Counted from the first letter of the stretch, positions 43,434 to 52,493 are shown. The stretch is DNA of 64,000 nt from NORP233 sp050186825 (GCA_050186825.1 JBFWYD010000009.1:62001-126000); one strand, 5' to 3'. Numbers and translations: made by a program. Notes: generated from the sequence alone by a model not told the origin.

Positions 43434-43931
43434 GTGGGCCCGCGCAAGAAGGTCCGGCTGCAGAAGGACTACGAGGAGCTCGTCGCCCTGACCCAGGGGC
43501 GCACGAACCTCATCAAGTTCGAGCACCGCGGCAACCCACCGACCTACTACAAGTTCACGATCACCCTCACGGGGCTCAAGCTCGATGGTGACCGGGCCGT
43601 GCAGACGGCCTTCCACCAGTTCGAGCTCAAGCTGGGGAGCTACTACCCCTCCGAGCCCCCCGACGTGACGTGGATGTCGCCGATCTTCCACCCGAACATC
43701 CGCGGCCAGGCTGTGTGCCACTCTCAGCAGTGGTCGCCCGCCTGGTCGCTGGCGGACTTCGTGATCGAGCTCGGCGACATGATCCGGATGGACAAGTTCA
43801 ACGTGAAGTCGCCGCTGGACCGCAAGGCGGCCACCTGGGCGGACAAGAACCGCGAGCACTTCCCGGTGGACCAGCGCAGCCTCCGCCCGCCCGAGGTCCG
43901 GATCTCGATCAAGCCGCGGCCGAAGAGCTAG
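43434..43931 (+). CDS. E2-like ubiquitin-conjugating enzyme (UBC fold)
   Basis: 165 aa, GTG 43434, 5 bp after the modifier gene. The UBC fold is easy to see: YYPSEPPDVTWMSPIFHPNI followed by GQAVCHSQQWSPAWSLADF, matching the eukaryotic E2 'YP..PP.V.F.T.IFHPNI...G.ICL....WSPA'. The HPN motif is H86-P87-N88 and the thioester Cys is C95. The C-terminus (about 145-165) is a basic tail. It should accept the modifier from the E1 as a thioester and transfer it to lysines. No E3 (RING/HECT) candidate is encoded in the operon, so the E2 may choose targets itself or with the FHA-kinase. Confidence 0.93.
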   Translation: MGPRKKVRLQKDYEELVALTQGRTNLIKFEHRGNPPTYYKFTITLTGLKLDGDRAVQTAFHQFELKLGSYYPSEPPDVTWMSPIFHPNIRGQAVCHSQQWSPAWSLADFVIELGDMIRMDKFNVKSPLDRKAATWADKNREHFPVDQRSLRPPEVRISIKPRPKS

Positions 43932-44011
43932 CGCGCGCGTCGTCGTCGGCGCGGGCCTGGACGAGGCGCCCGCGCTGGGCTGCGTTCTGGGCTGGGGAGG
44001 GAAGGGACCCG

Positions 44012-44584
44012 GTGGAGATCCGGATCAAGGGCGAGCGCGGGCCGCGTCCCATCCGGCGACCTCCTCCCGGGGACCGGCCCTACACCGCCATCGTGGACCC
44101 GGGCGTCTACCACCCGCCCGAGCTGCCGGTGTTCGCGCGCCGGAGCGTGCAGACGGACATGGTCCGCCACGCCAAGAGCGGCGGCGCCTGCGAGGTGGGC
44201 GGCTTCCTGCTCGGCTGCCTGTGCGTGCACTCGGGCGGGCGCTACCTCGACATCGAGGTCGCGGTCCCGGCCCTGAACGCGCGCGGCGCGGGGATCAGCC
44301 TGACCTTCGACAACGAGGTCCTGCGCGAGTTCCACCACGTCCACGCCCAGCGCTACCCCGACAAGCTGGTGCTCGGCTGGTACCACAGCCATCCGCACCA
44401 CTCGGTGTTCCTCTCCGAGCACGACACCTTCATCCACCGCAGCTTCTTCAACGCCGAGCACCACGTGGCCGTGGTGGTGGACCCCTACCAGCCCGAGTAC
44501 TACGACCGGGTCGGCGTGTTCCTCTGGGAGCAGGGCCAGATCTCGCAGGGCTACCACCTGATCGTCTACGAGGCCGACGCTTGA
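44012..44584 (+). CDS. JAMM/JAB metallo-isopeptidase (deubiquitinase-like)
   Basis: 190 aa, GTG 44012 after GGGGAGGG; an 80-bp gap separates it from the E2 gene. The full JAMM zinc motif is present: E61 (CEVGGFLLG), H125 and H127 (WYHSHPHHS), S135 and D138 (VFLSEHD), giving E...HxH-x7-SxxD. A 45-residue N-terminal extension precedes the fold. It should cleave isopeptide bonds between the modifier and its targets. Because the modifier already ends in Gly, deconjugation rather than maturation is the likely task. Its stop overlaps the kinase start by 4 bp. Confidence 0.93.
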   Translation: MEIRIKGERGPRPIRRPPPGDRPYTAIVDPGVYHPPELPVFARRSVQTDMVRHAKSGGACEVGGFLLGCLCVHSGGRYLDIEVAVPALNARGAGISLTFDNEVLREFHHVHAQRYPDKLVLGWYHSHPHHSVFLSEHDTFIHRSFFNAEHHVAVVVDPYQPEYYDRVGVFLWEQGQISQGYHLIVYEADA

Positions 44585-45825
44585 GCGGCGAGGTCCTCCA
44601 GGTCCAGGACGTGCAGACCGGCGCGATCTACGTGCTCCGGCCGGGCGAGCCGCTGCTGGTCGGGCGCCAGGACCCGAGCTGCGCGCCGGACGTGGCCTGC
44701 AACGACCCGCACGTCTCGCGGCGCCACTGCGAGCTGACCCTGGTCACGGGCGGGCGCGTGCGCGTGCGCGACACGAGCAGCTATGGGACCTACATAAACG
44801 AGCAGCGCGTGACGGGCGACGGCTGGGCCAAGTCGGGCGATCGGCTGCGCCTGGGGCATCAGTACGCGCTCGCGCTCCTGATCCCGCAGGTCTCGGAGCT
44901 GCCCACGGCCCTCGAGCTGCCCTCGGCCGACCGCGAGACGGTCACCTCCCTGCCGACGCCGGTCCGCGGCATGCCGCAGACCCTCGGCAAGTACCGCCTG
45001 ATCCGCGAGCTGGGCGAGGGCGGGATGGGCGTGGTCTACAAGGCGCACGACCCCGAGCGCGACGCCCCCTGCGCGATCAAGGTCCTGCGCGAGGCGGCCG
45101 AGGCCGAGGGCGCCGAGCGCTTCAAGCGCGAGGCCCGGCTGGCGGCGACGCTCGGCGACTACCCGGCGATCGTGAAGGTCTACGACTGGGGCGCGATCGG
45201 GCCGCGCGCGCTGTTCCTGGTCATGGACTACGTGGACGGCGTGTCCCTGACCCAGCTCATCCGCACCGGCCTCGACGTGCTGGTCGGCGCGCGCCTGGTC
45301 GGGCGGACCGCGCGCGCGGTCGCCTACGCGCACGAGCGCGGGGTGGTGCATCGCGACCTGAAGCCCGACAACGTGCTCGTGACGCGCGAGTACCAGGTGC
45401 GCCTGACCGACTTCGGGATCGCGAAGGAGGACGGGAGCGGCCTGACGATGACCGGGATGGCCATGGGCACCCCCAACTACATGGCGCCCGAGCAGATCGC
45501 CGACAGCAAGCGCGCCGGCCCCCCGGCCGACGTCTACGGCCTGGGCGCGATCCTCTACACCGTCATGACCCGCCAGCCCCCCTACGTGGGCAAGAGCCTG
45601 GGCACGGTCCTGCGCAAGGTGCAGGCGGGCGACCTGACCCGCCCCCGCCAGGTGGACCCGGGCCTCGACCCCGAGCTCGAGGCGATCTGCCTGCGGGCGC
45701 TGGCGCGCGTCCCCGACGAGCGCTGGCCGAGCGCCGCCGAGCTCGGTCGGGCGCTCGACGAGTGGGTCAAGTCACGGATGGGCGGCACCGGCCGGGTCCA
45801 GCTCGACCGCCCCCAGACCTCTTAG
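44581..45825 (+). CDS. FHA-Ser/Thr protein kinase of the ubiquitin-like operon
   Basis: 414 aa, TTG 44581 overlapping the JAB stop (TTGA). An N-terminal FHA domain (about residues 5-100; VGRQDPSC, PHVSRRHCELTL, SSYGTYINEQRV) is joined to a Hanks-type kinase (about 138-403; GEGGMGVVY, K167, H257-R258-D259, DFG 277-279, APEQ). The activation loop contains Thr residues (LTMTGMAMGT) suitable for autophosphorylation. There is no transmembrane helix, so it is cytoplasmic, unlike the other two kinases in the window. The four-base overlap implies coupled translation and a working link: phosphorylation may license targets or regulate the E1/E2/JAB proteins. Confidence 0.92.
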   Translation: MSGEVLQVQDVQTGAIYVLRPGEPLLVGRQDPSCAPDVACNDPHVSRRHCELTLVTGGRVRVRDTSSYGTYINEQRVTGDGWAKSGDRLRLGHQYALALLIPQVSELPTALELPSADRETVTSLPTPVRGMPQTLGKYRLIRELGEGGMGVVYKAHDPERDAPCAIKVLREAAEAEGAERFKREARLAATLGDYPAIVKVYDWGAIGPRALFLVMDYVDGVSLTQLIRTGLDVLVGARLVGRTARAVAYAHERGVVHRDLKPDNVLVTREYQVRLTDFGIAKEDGSGLTMTGMAMGTPNYMAPEQIADSKRAGPPADVYGLGAILYTVMTRQPPYVGKSLGTVLRKVQAGDLTRPRQVDPGLDPELEAICLRALARVPDERWPSAAELGRALDEWVKSRMGGTGRVQLDRPQTS

Positions 45826-45870
45826 GACGATTCGTCTCGCGATGGGCAGATCTTGCCCACGCGCGCGAGC

Positions 45871-46944
45871 TCAGCGCGGCCGCGAGCCCTTGCGGCTCGC
45901 GCGCGCGCTCTTGCCGCTCTTGCCGCTCTTGGCCGCCCCCCGAGCCGCGCCCCCCGGCGCAGCCTCGCTGGAACCCTTCGCGCGCCGAGGAGCCTGGCTC
46001 GCGCCGCCGAACACGTGCAGGCCGAGCCGCTCCGAGAGCTCGGCGCACACCCTGAGCGCGCGCAGGCTGTTGCCGTGGCTGTCGAGGGGCGGGGAGAAGA
46101 CGGCGACCGCCAGGCGCCCGGGCGCCACCGCCACGAGCCCGCCCGAGACGCCGCTCTTGGCCGGCATCCCGACCTCGTAGGCCCACTGCCCGGCGTAGTC
46201 GTAGAGACCGGTGGTGAACATCACGGTCAGCAGGTCGCGCAGGTAGGAGGGGTCGAGGGCCTGCACGCCCGTGCGTGGGTTCTGGCCGCCGTTGGCGAGG
46301 GTCGCCCCCATCAGCGCCAGGTCGCTGCAGCTCGCGCGCACCGCGCAGAGCTGGAAGTAGAGGTCGAGGGTCTCCTCGACGTTCCCCTGGAGCATCCCGA
46401 AGTTGAGCATCAGGTGCGCGATGGCCCGGTTGCGATGCCCTGTGACCCGCTCCGAGACGAACACCGGCACGTCCACGAACAGCTCGCGCCCCGCGTAGCG
46501 CGAGAACATCTCGAGCGCGCGCCCGAGCCGGGTGCTGGGGTCGCCGCCCCCGAGCAGGCTGGCCACCGCGATCGCCCCGGCGTTGACCATCGGGTTGTGG
46601 GGCCGCTTGGTCGCGAGGTCCAGCTTGATGATCGAGTTGAACACGTCGCCCGTGGGCTCCACGCCCACCCGCCGCAGGACCTCCTCCCGCCCGTTGTCCT
46701 CGAGCGCCAGCCCGTAGCTGAAGGGCTTGCCGATCGATTGCAGGGTGAAGGGCTGGGCGTAGTCCCCGACCTGGTAGAGGTCGCCCTCGACCGTTGCCAG
46801 CGCGATCCCGAACCAGGACGGCTGCGCCTTGGCGAGCTCGGGGATGTAGTCCGCGACCCGCCCCTCAGAGAGGCCTTGGTAGCGCTCGTGCAGCTCCTCG
46901 AGCAGCGCCTGATAGCCCGCCTGCTCGGCCCGTCCGCTCGCCAT
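45871..46944 (-). CDS. glsA: Glutaminase
   Basis: 357 aa, ATG 46944. It is a serine-dependent beta-lactamase-fold glutaminase of the GlsA/YbaS family, converting glutamine to glutamate and ammonia. The Ser-x-x-Lys motif is in FTLQSIGKPF, with MVNAGAIAV and the Tyr/Ser motif in GMPAKSGVSGGLVAV. Core length (about 310 residues) is normal. An extra basic tail of 35-40 residues (ending KSGKSGKSARASRKGSRPR) is unusual. It is convergent with the kinase of the ubiquitin-like operon, 45 bp apart, and probably unrelated to it. Confidence 0.93.
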   Translation of the reverse strand: MASGRAEQAGYQALLEELHERYQGLSEGRVADYIPELAKAQPSWFGIALATVEGDLYQVGDYAQPFTLQSIGKPFSYGLALEDNGREEVLRRVGVEPTGDVFNSIIKLDLATKRPHNPMVNAGAIAVASLLGGGDPSTRLGRALEMFSRYAGRELFVDVPVFVSERVTGHRNRAIAHLMLNFGMLQGNVEETLDLYFQLCAVRASCSDLALMGATLANGGQNPRTGVQALDPSYLRDLLTVMFTTGLYDYAGQWAYEVGMPAKSGVSGGLVAVAPGRLAVAVFSPPLDSHGNSLRALRVCAELSERLGLHVFGGASQAPRRAKGSSEAAPGGAARGAAKSGKSGKSARASRKGSRPR

Positions 46945-47018
46945 CCGGCTCTCCCTCTCGTCGGCCCCTCGGCCGGTGGCGAGGTATCGCAGAGCCGGCG
47001 GGCGTGGGCAAGCTGGCG

Positions 47019-47942
47019 CTAGAAGTCGAAGCGCACACCGAGCACGAGCCCGCCGACGAGCAGGTTCGGGTCGTTCTGCTCCAGGGGCTGGCCGTCCTTG
47101 CGCCGATACCAGCCCGCCTGGACCCCGACCTCGAAGGAGATCCGGGTCTGGCCGATCACCAGCGGCGTCCACACCAGCCGCGCCTCCGCCTCGAGGTCGG
47201 TGACGCCGTTGACGAAGGCGCTGGCGCTCAGCTCGAGCTCCAGGTCGAGCCCGGGCAGGAGCTCGCGCGAGGCGCTGATCCCCAGGTAGGGGGCCAGGTA
47301 GGAGTAGCCGCGGTCCACCCGCGCCTCCTCCGGCGGCGCGGGGCCGTCGCGCGCGCGCAGGGTGTAGCGCAGGGTCGAGAACATCACCCCGACCTCGGGC
47401 AGGAGGCGCCACCCGCGCAGCTCGAGGTCGAGCCAGCGGGGCCGGTAGCCGATCCGGAAGCGCTGGAGGTCGAGCCCAGCCGAGACCTCGGTGCCGCCCG
47501 GAAAGCGGGCGCCCTGGCTGATCAGCTCCTCGCCCAGGCGCGCGTGGCCGCGCAGCTGGAGCAGACGCGCGCGGAGGCGTAGGTCGTGACGGCCGAAGAA
47601 GGTGGCCGCGAAGTCGACCACCGGCGCCGCCGTGGGCGCCCCCATCCCGATCTCGGTCACCGTGGGCCGACGCTGCGAGGTCGAGCCCGGACGCCCGCCC
47701 CGCGGCGTCTGCAGGCTCCCGCGCACGAAGCCCTCCCACACCCCGAGCCGGATCCGAAAGCTGAGGGAGGGGAGCTCGCTCGGCGGGGCGTAGCCTTCGC
47801 TGGTGAGAGGACGTTCAGCGGGCAGCGCCGGTGAGAGCTGGATTCGCGTGTCGAGGAGCCCGCCCGCGCGCGCGGGAGAGGTGGCCAGGAGGCACAGGGC
47901 GACGACCCAGCACAGGGTGACGCCGTGGGGAGCGCACTTCAC
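47019..47942 (-). CDS. Probable outer-membrane beta-barrel protein
   Basis: 307 aa, GTG 47942. It has a signal peptide (to about A26). The mature part alternates hydrophobic and polar residues in many strands with Tyr/Arg girdles (LDLELRGWRLLPEVGVMFST, ISFEVGVQAGWYRRKDG) and ends in Phe (GVRFDF), the usual signal for insertion by the BAM complex. No specific family is recognised. Function unknown. Confidence 0.62.
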   Translation of the reverse strand: MKCAPHGVTLCWVVALCLLATSPARAGGLLDTRIQLSPALPAERPLTSEGYAPPSELPSLSFRIRLGVWEGFVRGSLQTPRGGRPGSTSQRRPTVTEIGMGAPTAAPVVDFAATFFGRHDLRLRARLLQLRGHARLGEELISQGARFPGGTEVSAGLDLQRFRIGYRPRWLDLELRGWRLLPEVGVMFSTLRYTLRARDGPAPPEEARVDRGYSYLAPYLGISASRELLPGLDLELELSASAFVNGVTDLEAEARLVWTPLVIGQTRISFEVGVQAGWYRRKDGQPLEQNDPNLLVGGLVLGVRFDF

Positions 47943-48054
47943 GAGCTACGGACGGAGCCCCCCGACCCGAGTTCGGTTGGCTAGACGTTAGGGAGATCCA
48001 AGGCTGCCGCCGCGCCGCGGCGGGTAGAACGCGGGTGGGTCACGGACCCGCCCA

Positions 48055-50436
48055 TCAGCGCCCTAGCATGGGCTCGACCCTGGCGAGCAGCTCCTTCAAC
48101 CCGGCCAGGTGCTCGCGGTGACCACGCTCAGGCCGGGCGACCTCGCGCTGGAGGTCCGTGATCGCGACGCGGAAGCGCTCCTGGGAGACCCGCGAGGCCA
48201 CGAACAGGCGGCGGTCCCAGCGATCGGCGGGGACCTCGGAGGTCCGGGTCAGGTGCTCGAGGTCCTCGAGGGCATCCTCGAAGCGGCCCAGGTCGATGCG
48301 GGTGCTGGCGCGGTCCCAGCGGAAGACGGGCTCGTCGGGCTCGAGCTGGATCAGGGCGTCGAAGTCGGCGAGGGACTCCGCGATCACCTGCCCTGAGCGC
48401 ACCCACACCTTGCCCCAGCCCCCGCGGACGTAGGCTCGCTCCAGGCGGGCGTGGAGGTGCTCGGGGGCGCGCCGCAGGGCCTCCGAGTAGGCGTCCATGG
48501 CGCGCTGGAACATCTCCTCGGGCGAGCTGGCGCCGAGGAGCAGCGCGCCCTTCTCGAGGCGCGCCTCGAGCGGCCGGGCCTGTGCGGGGTCGCGCGCGTC
48601 GTGCAGGGCGCGCTTGATCCCCTCCAGGGAGACCTGGAGCCGCCAGGACCAGAGCTCCCCGAGGGCCAGGTAGAGGTCGGGGTCGGGACGCGCCTCGAGC
48701 GCGTCCTGGAGGAGCGCGAGCGCGTCGGCGGCCAGCGTCCCGTCGAGCTCGGAGCCCTCGCCCTGAGCGTCGCCGTCGGTGACGTGGGCGGCGTCGATCA
48801 CCACCTCCACGTCGCCGAGGTCCCCGCGGGCGGCCTCCCGGAAGGCAGGCGCCCACTGGCGCAGGAAGGCGCGCGTCCGGCACTGCTCCCCGGCCGCCCG
48901 CTTGGCGAGCTGGAAGAGCGCGCGGATCGAGGCCCGGTCCACGGTCGGATCGAGCCGCTTGGCCTGCTCCGCGTCCTCCGCCCAGTCGGGCGTCCCAGGC
49001 GGCCGATCGAAGCGCTCGAGGGAGCGGGCCAGCAGGACCTGGCGGCGCAGGCGGCGGTCGCCCTCGGGCCCGAGCGCGTCGAGGGCCTTCGTGAAGGACT
49101 CGACCATCCGCAGGTGCTGCCCGGTCAGGAAGCGCCAGTGGTAGCGGTGCTGGAGCGCGCGACCGTGCAGGTACCAGTAGCGGGCGCCCTGCTCGGCCGG
49201 CGGGACCTGCTTCAGGACGGCGTCGGCCTCGTCCAGGCGCCGAGCGGCCAGGGCGGCCTCGATCTGCCCCAGGCGGTCCACCGGGGGCTGACGCGCAGGA
49301 GCCGGCGAGGGGCTGATAGCCGGGGTCTTGGTGCCCGCTGGCTCGGCGCTCGGGGTCTTGGCGGCCGCGGGGGCCGGCGCCTGCGGCGAGGTCGGTGTCT
49401 GCTTCGCGACCGGGCGGGCCTGCGCGCGGCGGAGCGTCCCGTAGGCGAGCGCAGCGCCGAGCGCGAGCAGCGCCGCGCCGCCCGCGACCAGGGCCCAGGC
49501 AGGCGGTCTCTGGGACCGCGGCTGCGGGGCTCGCTGCGCGGCCCGCAGGGCCGCCGCGAAGCGGGCGGCGCTGGGGTAGCGCTCGCCCGGGGTCTTGGCC
49601 AGGCAGCGCAGGACCACGGCCTCGACCGCGGGCGGGATCCCGGCGCGCAGCCGGCTGGGCGGGATCGGCGGGGAGCGGAGGAGGTGCGTGATCAGCTCGA
49701 CGGTGCTCTCCGCGCGGTGCTCCGTGTAGCGCGGCGGCTCGCCGGTCAGCAGGCAGTAGAGCGTGGCCCCCAGCGCGTAGACGTCGGTGGCCGGGCAGAG
49801 GTCCTCGAGCGCGCCGTCGGCCTGCTCGGGCGCCATGTAGCTGGGGGTCCCGAGCATCTGGCCGGTGCGGGTCAGGCGCTCGAGCTCGCGCCCGTCCTGC
49901 CGGGCCAGGCCGAAGTCGGAGAGCACGACGCGCGCGCCCTCGCCGATCACCTTCGCGGGCGCGGAGGGCGAGCTGCGCTCGCCCACTCCGCTTGCGTCGT
50001 GCTCCTGGAGGGGAGGCTCCAGGAGCACGTTGTCCGGCTTCACGTCCCGATGCAGGATCCCCAGCTCGTGGGCGGCCTCGAGGCCGGCCGCCACGTCGCA
50101 GACGAGGCGGCAGGCGTCGTCTGGGTCCAGCGGCCCCTGCCGCTTGACCCGCGCCGCGAGGGACTCGCCCTGGAGGAGCTCCATCACCAGGTAGGGCTTC
50201 CCCTGGTGCAGGCCGCCCCCGTGGAAGCGGATCACGTTCGGATGCTCGAGGTTGGCGCAGGCCGCCATCTCGCGCCGGAAGCGCTCCTGCGCGGTCGCGC
50301 CCGCGGCCTCGGGGTCGAGCAGGAGCTTGATCGCCACCCGCGCCCCGTCGCCGTCGCGCCGCCCCTCGCAGACGACGCCCATGCCCCCGCGGCCGAGCTC
50401 GCGCACCAGCTCATAGTGCCCGATGCGTCCGATCAT
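48055..50436 (-). CDS. Ser/Thr protein kinase with extracytoplasmic TPR-like region
   Basis: 793 aa, ATG 50436 after GGAGG. It has a complete Hanks kinase (GRGGMGVVC, K37, HRDVKPDN, DFGLA, APEQ) with a 30-residue insert between HRD and DFG. A transmembrane helix lies at about 345-367, then a Pro/Ala spacer. The C-terminal 400 residues form helical pairs resembling TPR units (AIEAALAARRLDEADAVLKQ-type and AMDAYSEALRRAPEHLHARL). It is a membrane sensor kinase whose outside region probably binds a protein partner. It stands alone between an outer-membrane protein gene and a divergent FHA gene. Confidence 0.9.
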   Translation of the reverse strand: MIGRIGHYELVRELGRGGMGVVCEGRRDGDGARVAIKLLLDPEAAGATAQERFRREMAACANLEHPNVIRFHGGGLHQGKPYLVMELLQGESLAARVKRQGPLDPDDACRLVCDVAAGLEAAHELGILHRDVKPDNVLLEPPLQEHDASGVGERSSPSAPAKVIGEGARVVLSDFGLARQDGRELERLTRTGQMLGTPSYMAPEQADGALEDLCPATDVYALGATLYCLLTGEPPRYTEHRAESTVELITHLLRSPPIPPSRLRAGIPPAVEAVVLRCLAKTPGERYPSAARFAAALRAAQRAPQPRSQRPPAWALVAGGAALLALGAALAYGTLRRAQARPVAKQTPTSPQAPAPAAAKTPSAEPAGTKTPAISPSPAPARQPPVDRLGQIEAALAARRLDEADAVLKQVPPAEQGARYWYLHGRALQHRYHWRFLTGQHLRMVESFTKALDALGPEGDRRLRRQVLLARSLERFDRPPGTPDWAEDAEQAKRLDPTVDRASIRALFQLAKRAAGEQCRTRAFLRQWAPAFREAARGDLGDVEVVIDAAHVTDGDAQGEGSELDGTLAADALALLQDALEARPDPDLYLALGELWSWRLQVSLEGIKRALHDARDPAQARPLEARLEKGALLLGASSPEEMFQRAMDAYSEALRRAPEHLHARLERAYVRGGWGKVWVRSGQVIAESLADFDALIQLEPDEPVFRWDRASTRIDLGRFEDALEDLEHLTRTSEVPADRWDRRLFVASRVSQERFRVAITDLQREVARPERGHREHLAGLKELLARVEPMLGR

Positions 50437-50845
50437 CCCGCCTCCGACGGCCCTGCCGCGACGAGAAGCCCGGGCCCGGACGCTACCCTGCGGCGGCAAG
50501 GCCGTCCACGGCGCAGCGGCTCCGGTCCTTCGATCTGAATCCTCGCTGCGCGAGGAGCCAGGTCGGCCGCGCTGCGCGCAGGACCGTGGTGGAGTGACCC
50601 GTGTCCCGACCCTACGCCGGCCAGGTCCACGTGCTCGAGCTCGACGCACGGACCCCCGACCCCCCCCCAGCTCGGACCCCACCCATCTCGAGCGCTGGCG
50701 CTGGCTGCTCTGGGAGCGGGAGGGAGGAGGCCCCATTCGCTGGTGAGCGCGCTCGCGCTCGCACCTGGAGCCGGCCGCCGGCGGCCGCGCGCCGCCGACC
50801 CCTTCGTCCGCCAAACAGGCGGTCGAGCCGGGTAGCCTCCTGCTC
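50437..50845 (+). other. 409-bp gap; possible frameshifted small ORF at about 50601-50746
   Basis: Most of this gap shows nothing. From GTG 50601 (MSRPYAGQVHVLELDARTPD) one frame is open, but after a run of nine C at 50670-50678 the better frame is another one, ending DPTHLERWRWLLWEREGGG at 50746. A joined protein would have about 49 residues. The jump at a homopolymer suggests either a sequencing slip or a decayed small gene. The upstream segment also holds the divergent promoters of the kinase and FHA genes. Confidence 0.25.
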
Positions 50846-52471
50846 GTGCAGGACCACTTCCTGGTGACCGCGGCCGGCGAGGCCTTCGCCCTCACGGCGG
50901 GGCTGAGCTTCGTGTTCGGGCGGAGCACCAGCGCCGACTTCGTGGCCCGCTCGACCGAGGTCTCGCGCCAGCACGCGCGCCTGACCTCCGTCGAGTCGCC
51001 CCCGGGTTGGCTGCTGCGCGACCTGGGCGGGCGCAACGGGACCTTCGTCAACGACGAGCGCCTGGCGGAGAACGGCGAGCGCCTGCTCCAGCCCGGCGAC
51101 TGCATCCGCCTGGGCACGAACACGCTGTTCCACTACTTCGTGGCCACCCCCGACGAGCTCGAGGCCGAGATGGAGCGGGCGGGGATCAGCGACCTCACCG
51201 ACGAGTTCGCGCTCTCGAAGCTCCGCGCGGAGCTGGCCGCGGAGCGGGCAGGTGAGGAGCCGACGCAGCAGCAGCTCCAGGCCCCGCCGCAGCGCCGAGC
51301 ACCGGCGGACGGGCCGCCAGCGGGCGGGCCGCCGCAGCGCCCCGGCCAGCGACCGCCCCGACCCCCGCAGCCCTCGCGACCCGATCGCCCCGCGCCGCCG
51401 CCGCGGCCGAGCCGCCCGCCTGCGCCCGAGCGCGCCCGCGAAGGGTCGGAGCGGCCGACCGCGCGGCCAGGGGAGCGCCCGATGGAGCGGACACGGCCCA
51501 GCGAGCGGGCCCCGGCGCGGCCCAGCGACCGGGCCCCGGCGCGGCCCAGCGACCGGGCCCCGGCGCGGCCCGGCGACCGTGCGCCCGCGCGGCCCAGCGA
51601 CCGTGCGCCCGCCCGGGCCGACTCGAGCGAGCGCCCGGAGGAGGCCGAGGTCGGCGCCGCGGAGGAGGCCCACGCGGCGCCCCCGGAGCCCGCGAGCTCG
51701 TCCTCCGCCGAGCTTGCGACGCCCGCGGCGCCCGCGGAGGACGTCCCCGCGTCGTCCTCCGAGGCAGCGACCGACGCGACCTCGTCGGCGCCAGAGAGCG
51801 CGGTCGAGGAGCCCGAGGTCACCGAGGTGGCCGCGCCGCAGGCCGCGCCCTCCGAACCCGAGCCCAGGCCCGAGCCCAGGCCCGAGCCCACGCCCGAGCC
51901 CAAGCCCGCCCCGCGCGTCGCGGCCCCCGTGCTGCCTCTGCCCGAGCGCGGCGACCTGCGCGAGATGTCGGGCGACGCCCTGCTCCGGCGCGCGGCCTTC
52001 GCGCGCTTCACCGGAGAGATCAGCTTCTTCGACGGCTCGCAGCGCGGCGCCCTGTCCGTGGTCGGCGGCCAGCCGCACGACGGTCAGGTCTCGAGCCTGA
52101 GCGGGCAGGCGGCGATCGACTACTTCCGCGCGGTCACGAGCGGCACCTTTCGCACGCGACCGACGATCCCGGAGGCGGGCTCGCTCGAGCAGCTCCCCGG
52201 GGCCGACCTGCTGGCGCTGCTCCGCCAGGAGCGCGCCACCGGGCTCGTCAGCCTGTTCGGCGCGGAGGCCGAGAAGCTCGTCGGGCGGGTCGTGCTCGTC
52301 GAAGGCGAGGTCCGCGCGGCCGGCCTGGCGCGCCAGGCCGGCGCGCCCGCCCTGAGCGCGATCTCGAACCTCGCGGAGGGGAGCTTCCGCTTCCAGGTGC
52401 GCACACCCGATGACCTCGACGACCTGCTCCAGACGCCGCGCGGGCGGCGCGAGCTGATCGTCCCCGCCTGA
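50846..52471 (+). CDS. FHA protein with DUF4388-like C-terminal modules
   Basis: 541 aa, GTG 50846. The FHA domain (about residues 15-95; FVFGRSTSADFVARSTEVSR, GGRNGTFVNDERL) is followed by a 250-residue Pro/Arg/Ala linker with four or five RAPARPSD-type octapeptides, then a (PEPR)n stretch. The C-terminus (about 365-535) looks like two PATAN/DUF4388-type units (GDALLRRAAFARFTGEISFF and LLALLRQERATGLVSLFGAE). These domains occur with gliding, polarity and signalling proteins of Myxococcota and relatives. It likely reads kinase output. Confidence 0.75.
   Translation: MQDHFLVTAAGEAFALTAGLSFVFGRSTSADFVARSTEVSRQHARLTSVESPPGWLLRDLGGRNGTFVNDERLAENGERLLQPGDCIRLGTNTLFHYFVATPDELEAEMERAGISDLTDEFALSKLRAELAAERAGEEPTQQQLQAPPQRRAPADGPPAGGPPQRPGQRPPRPPQPSRPDRPAPPPRPSRPPAPERAREGSERPTARPGERPMERTRPSERAPARPSDRAPARPSDRAPARPGDRAPARPSDRAPARADSSERPEEAEVGAAEEAHAAPPEPASSSSAELATPAAPAEDVPASSSEAATDATSSAPESAVEEPEVTEVAAPQAAPSEPEPRPEPRPEPTPEPKPAPRVAAPVLPLPERGDLREMSGDALLRRAAFARFTGEISFFDGSQRGALSVVGGQPHDGQVSSLSGQAAIDYFRAVTSGTFRTRPTIPEAGSLEQLPGADLLALLRQERATGLVSLFGAEAEKLVGRVVLVEGEVRAAGLARQAGAPALSAISNLAEGSFRFQVRTPDDLDDLLQTPRGRRELIVPA
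51497..51610. repeat. In-gene 24-bp tandem repeats
   Basis: Four to five near-identical 24-bp units encode the octapeptide RAPARPSD (one unit reads RAPARPGD) in the linker of the FHA/DUF4388-like protein. Confidence 0.7.
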
Positions 52472-52493
52472 GCGCGAGGCCGAGCGCCTCCGC

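Noticed and set aside
41853..45825. Type II CBASS assignment for the E1/E2/JAB cluster
   Set aside because: No CD-NTase or effector gene is present, E1 and E2 are separate proteins rather than a Cap2 fusion, and a dedicated ubiquitin-like protein is encoded.
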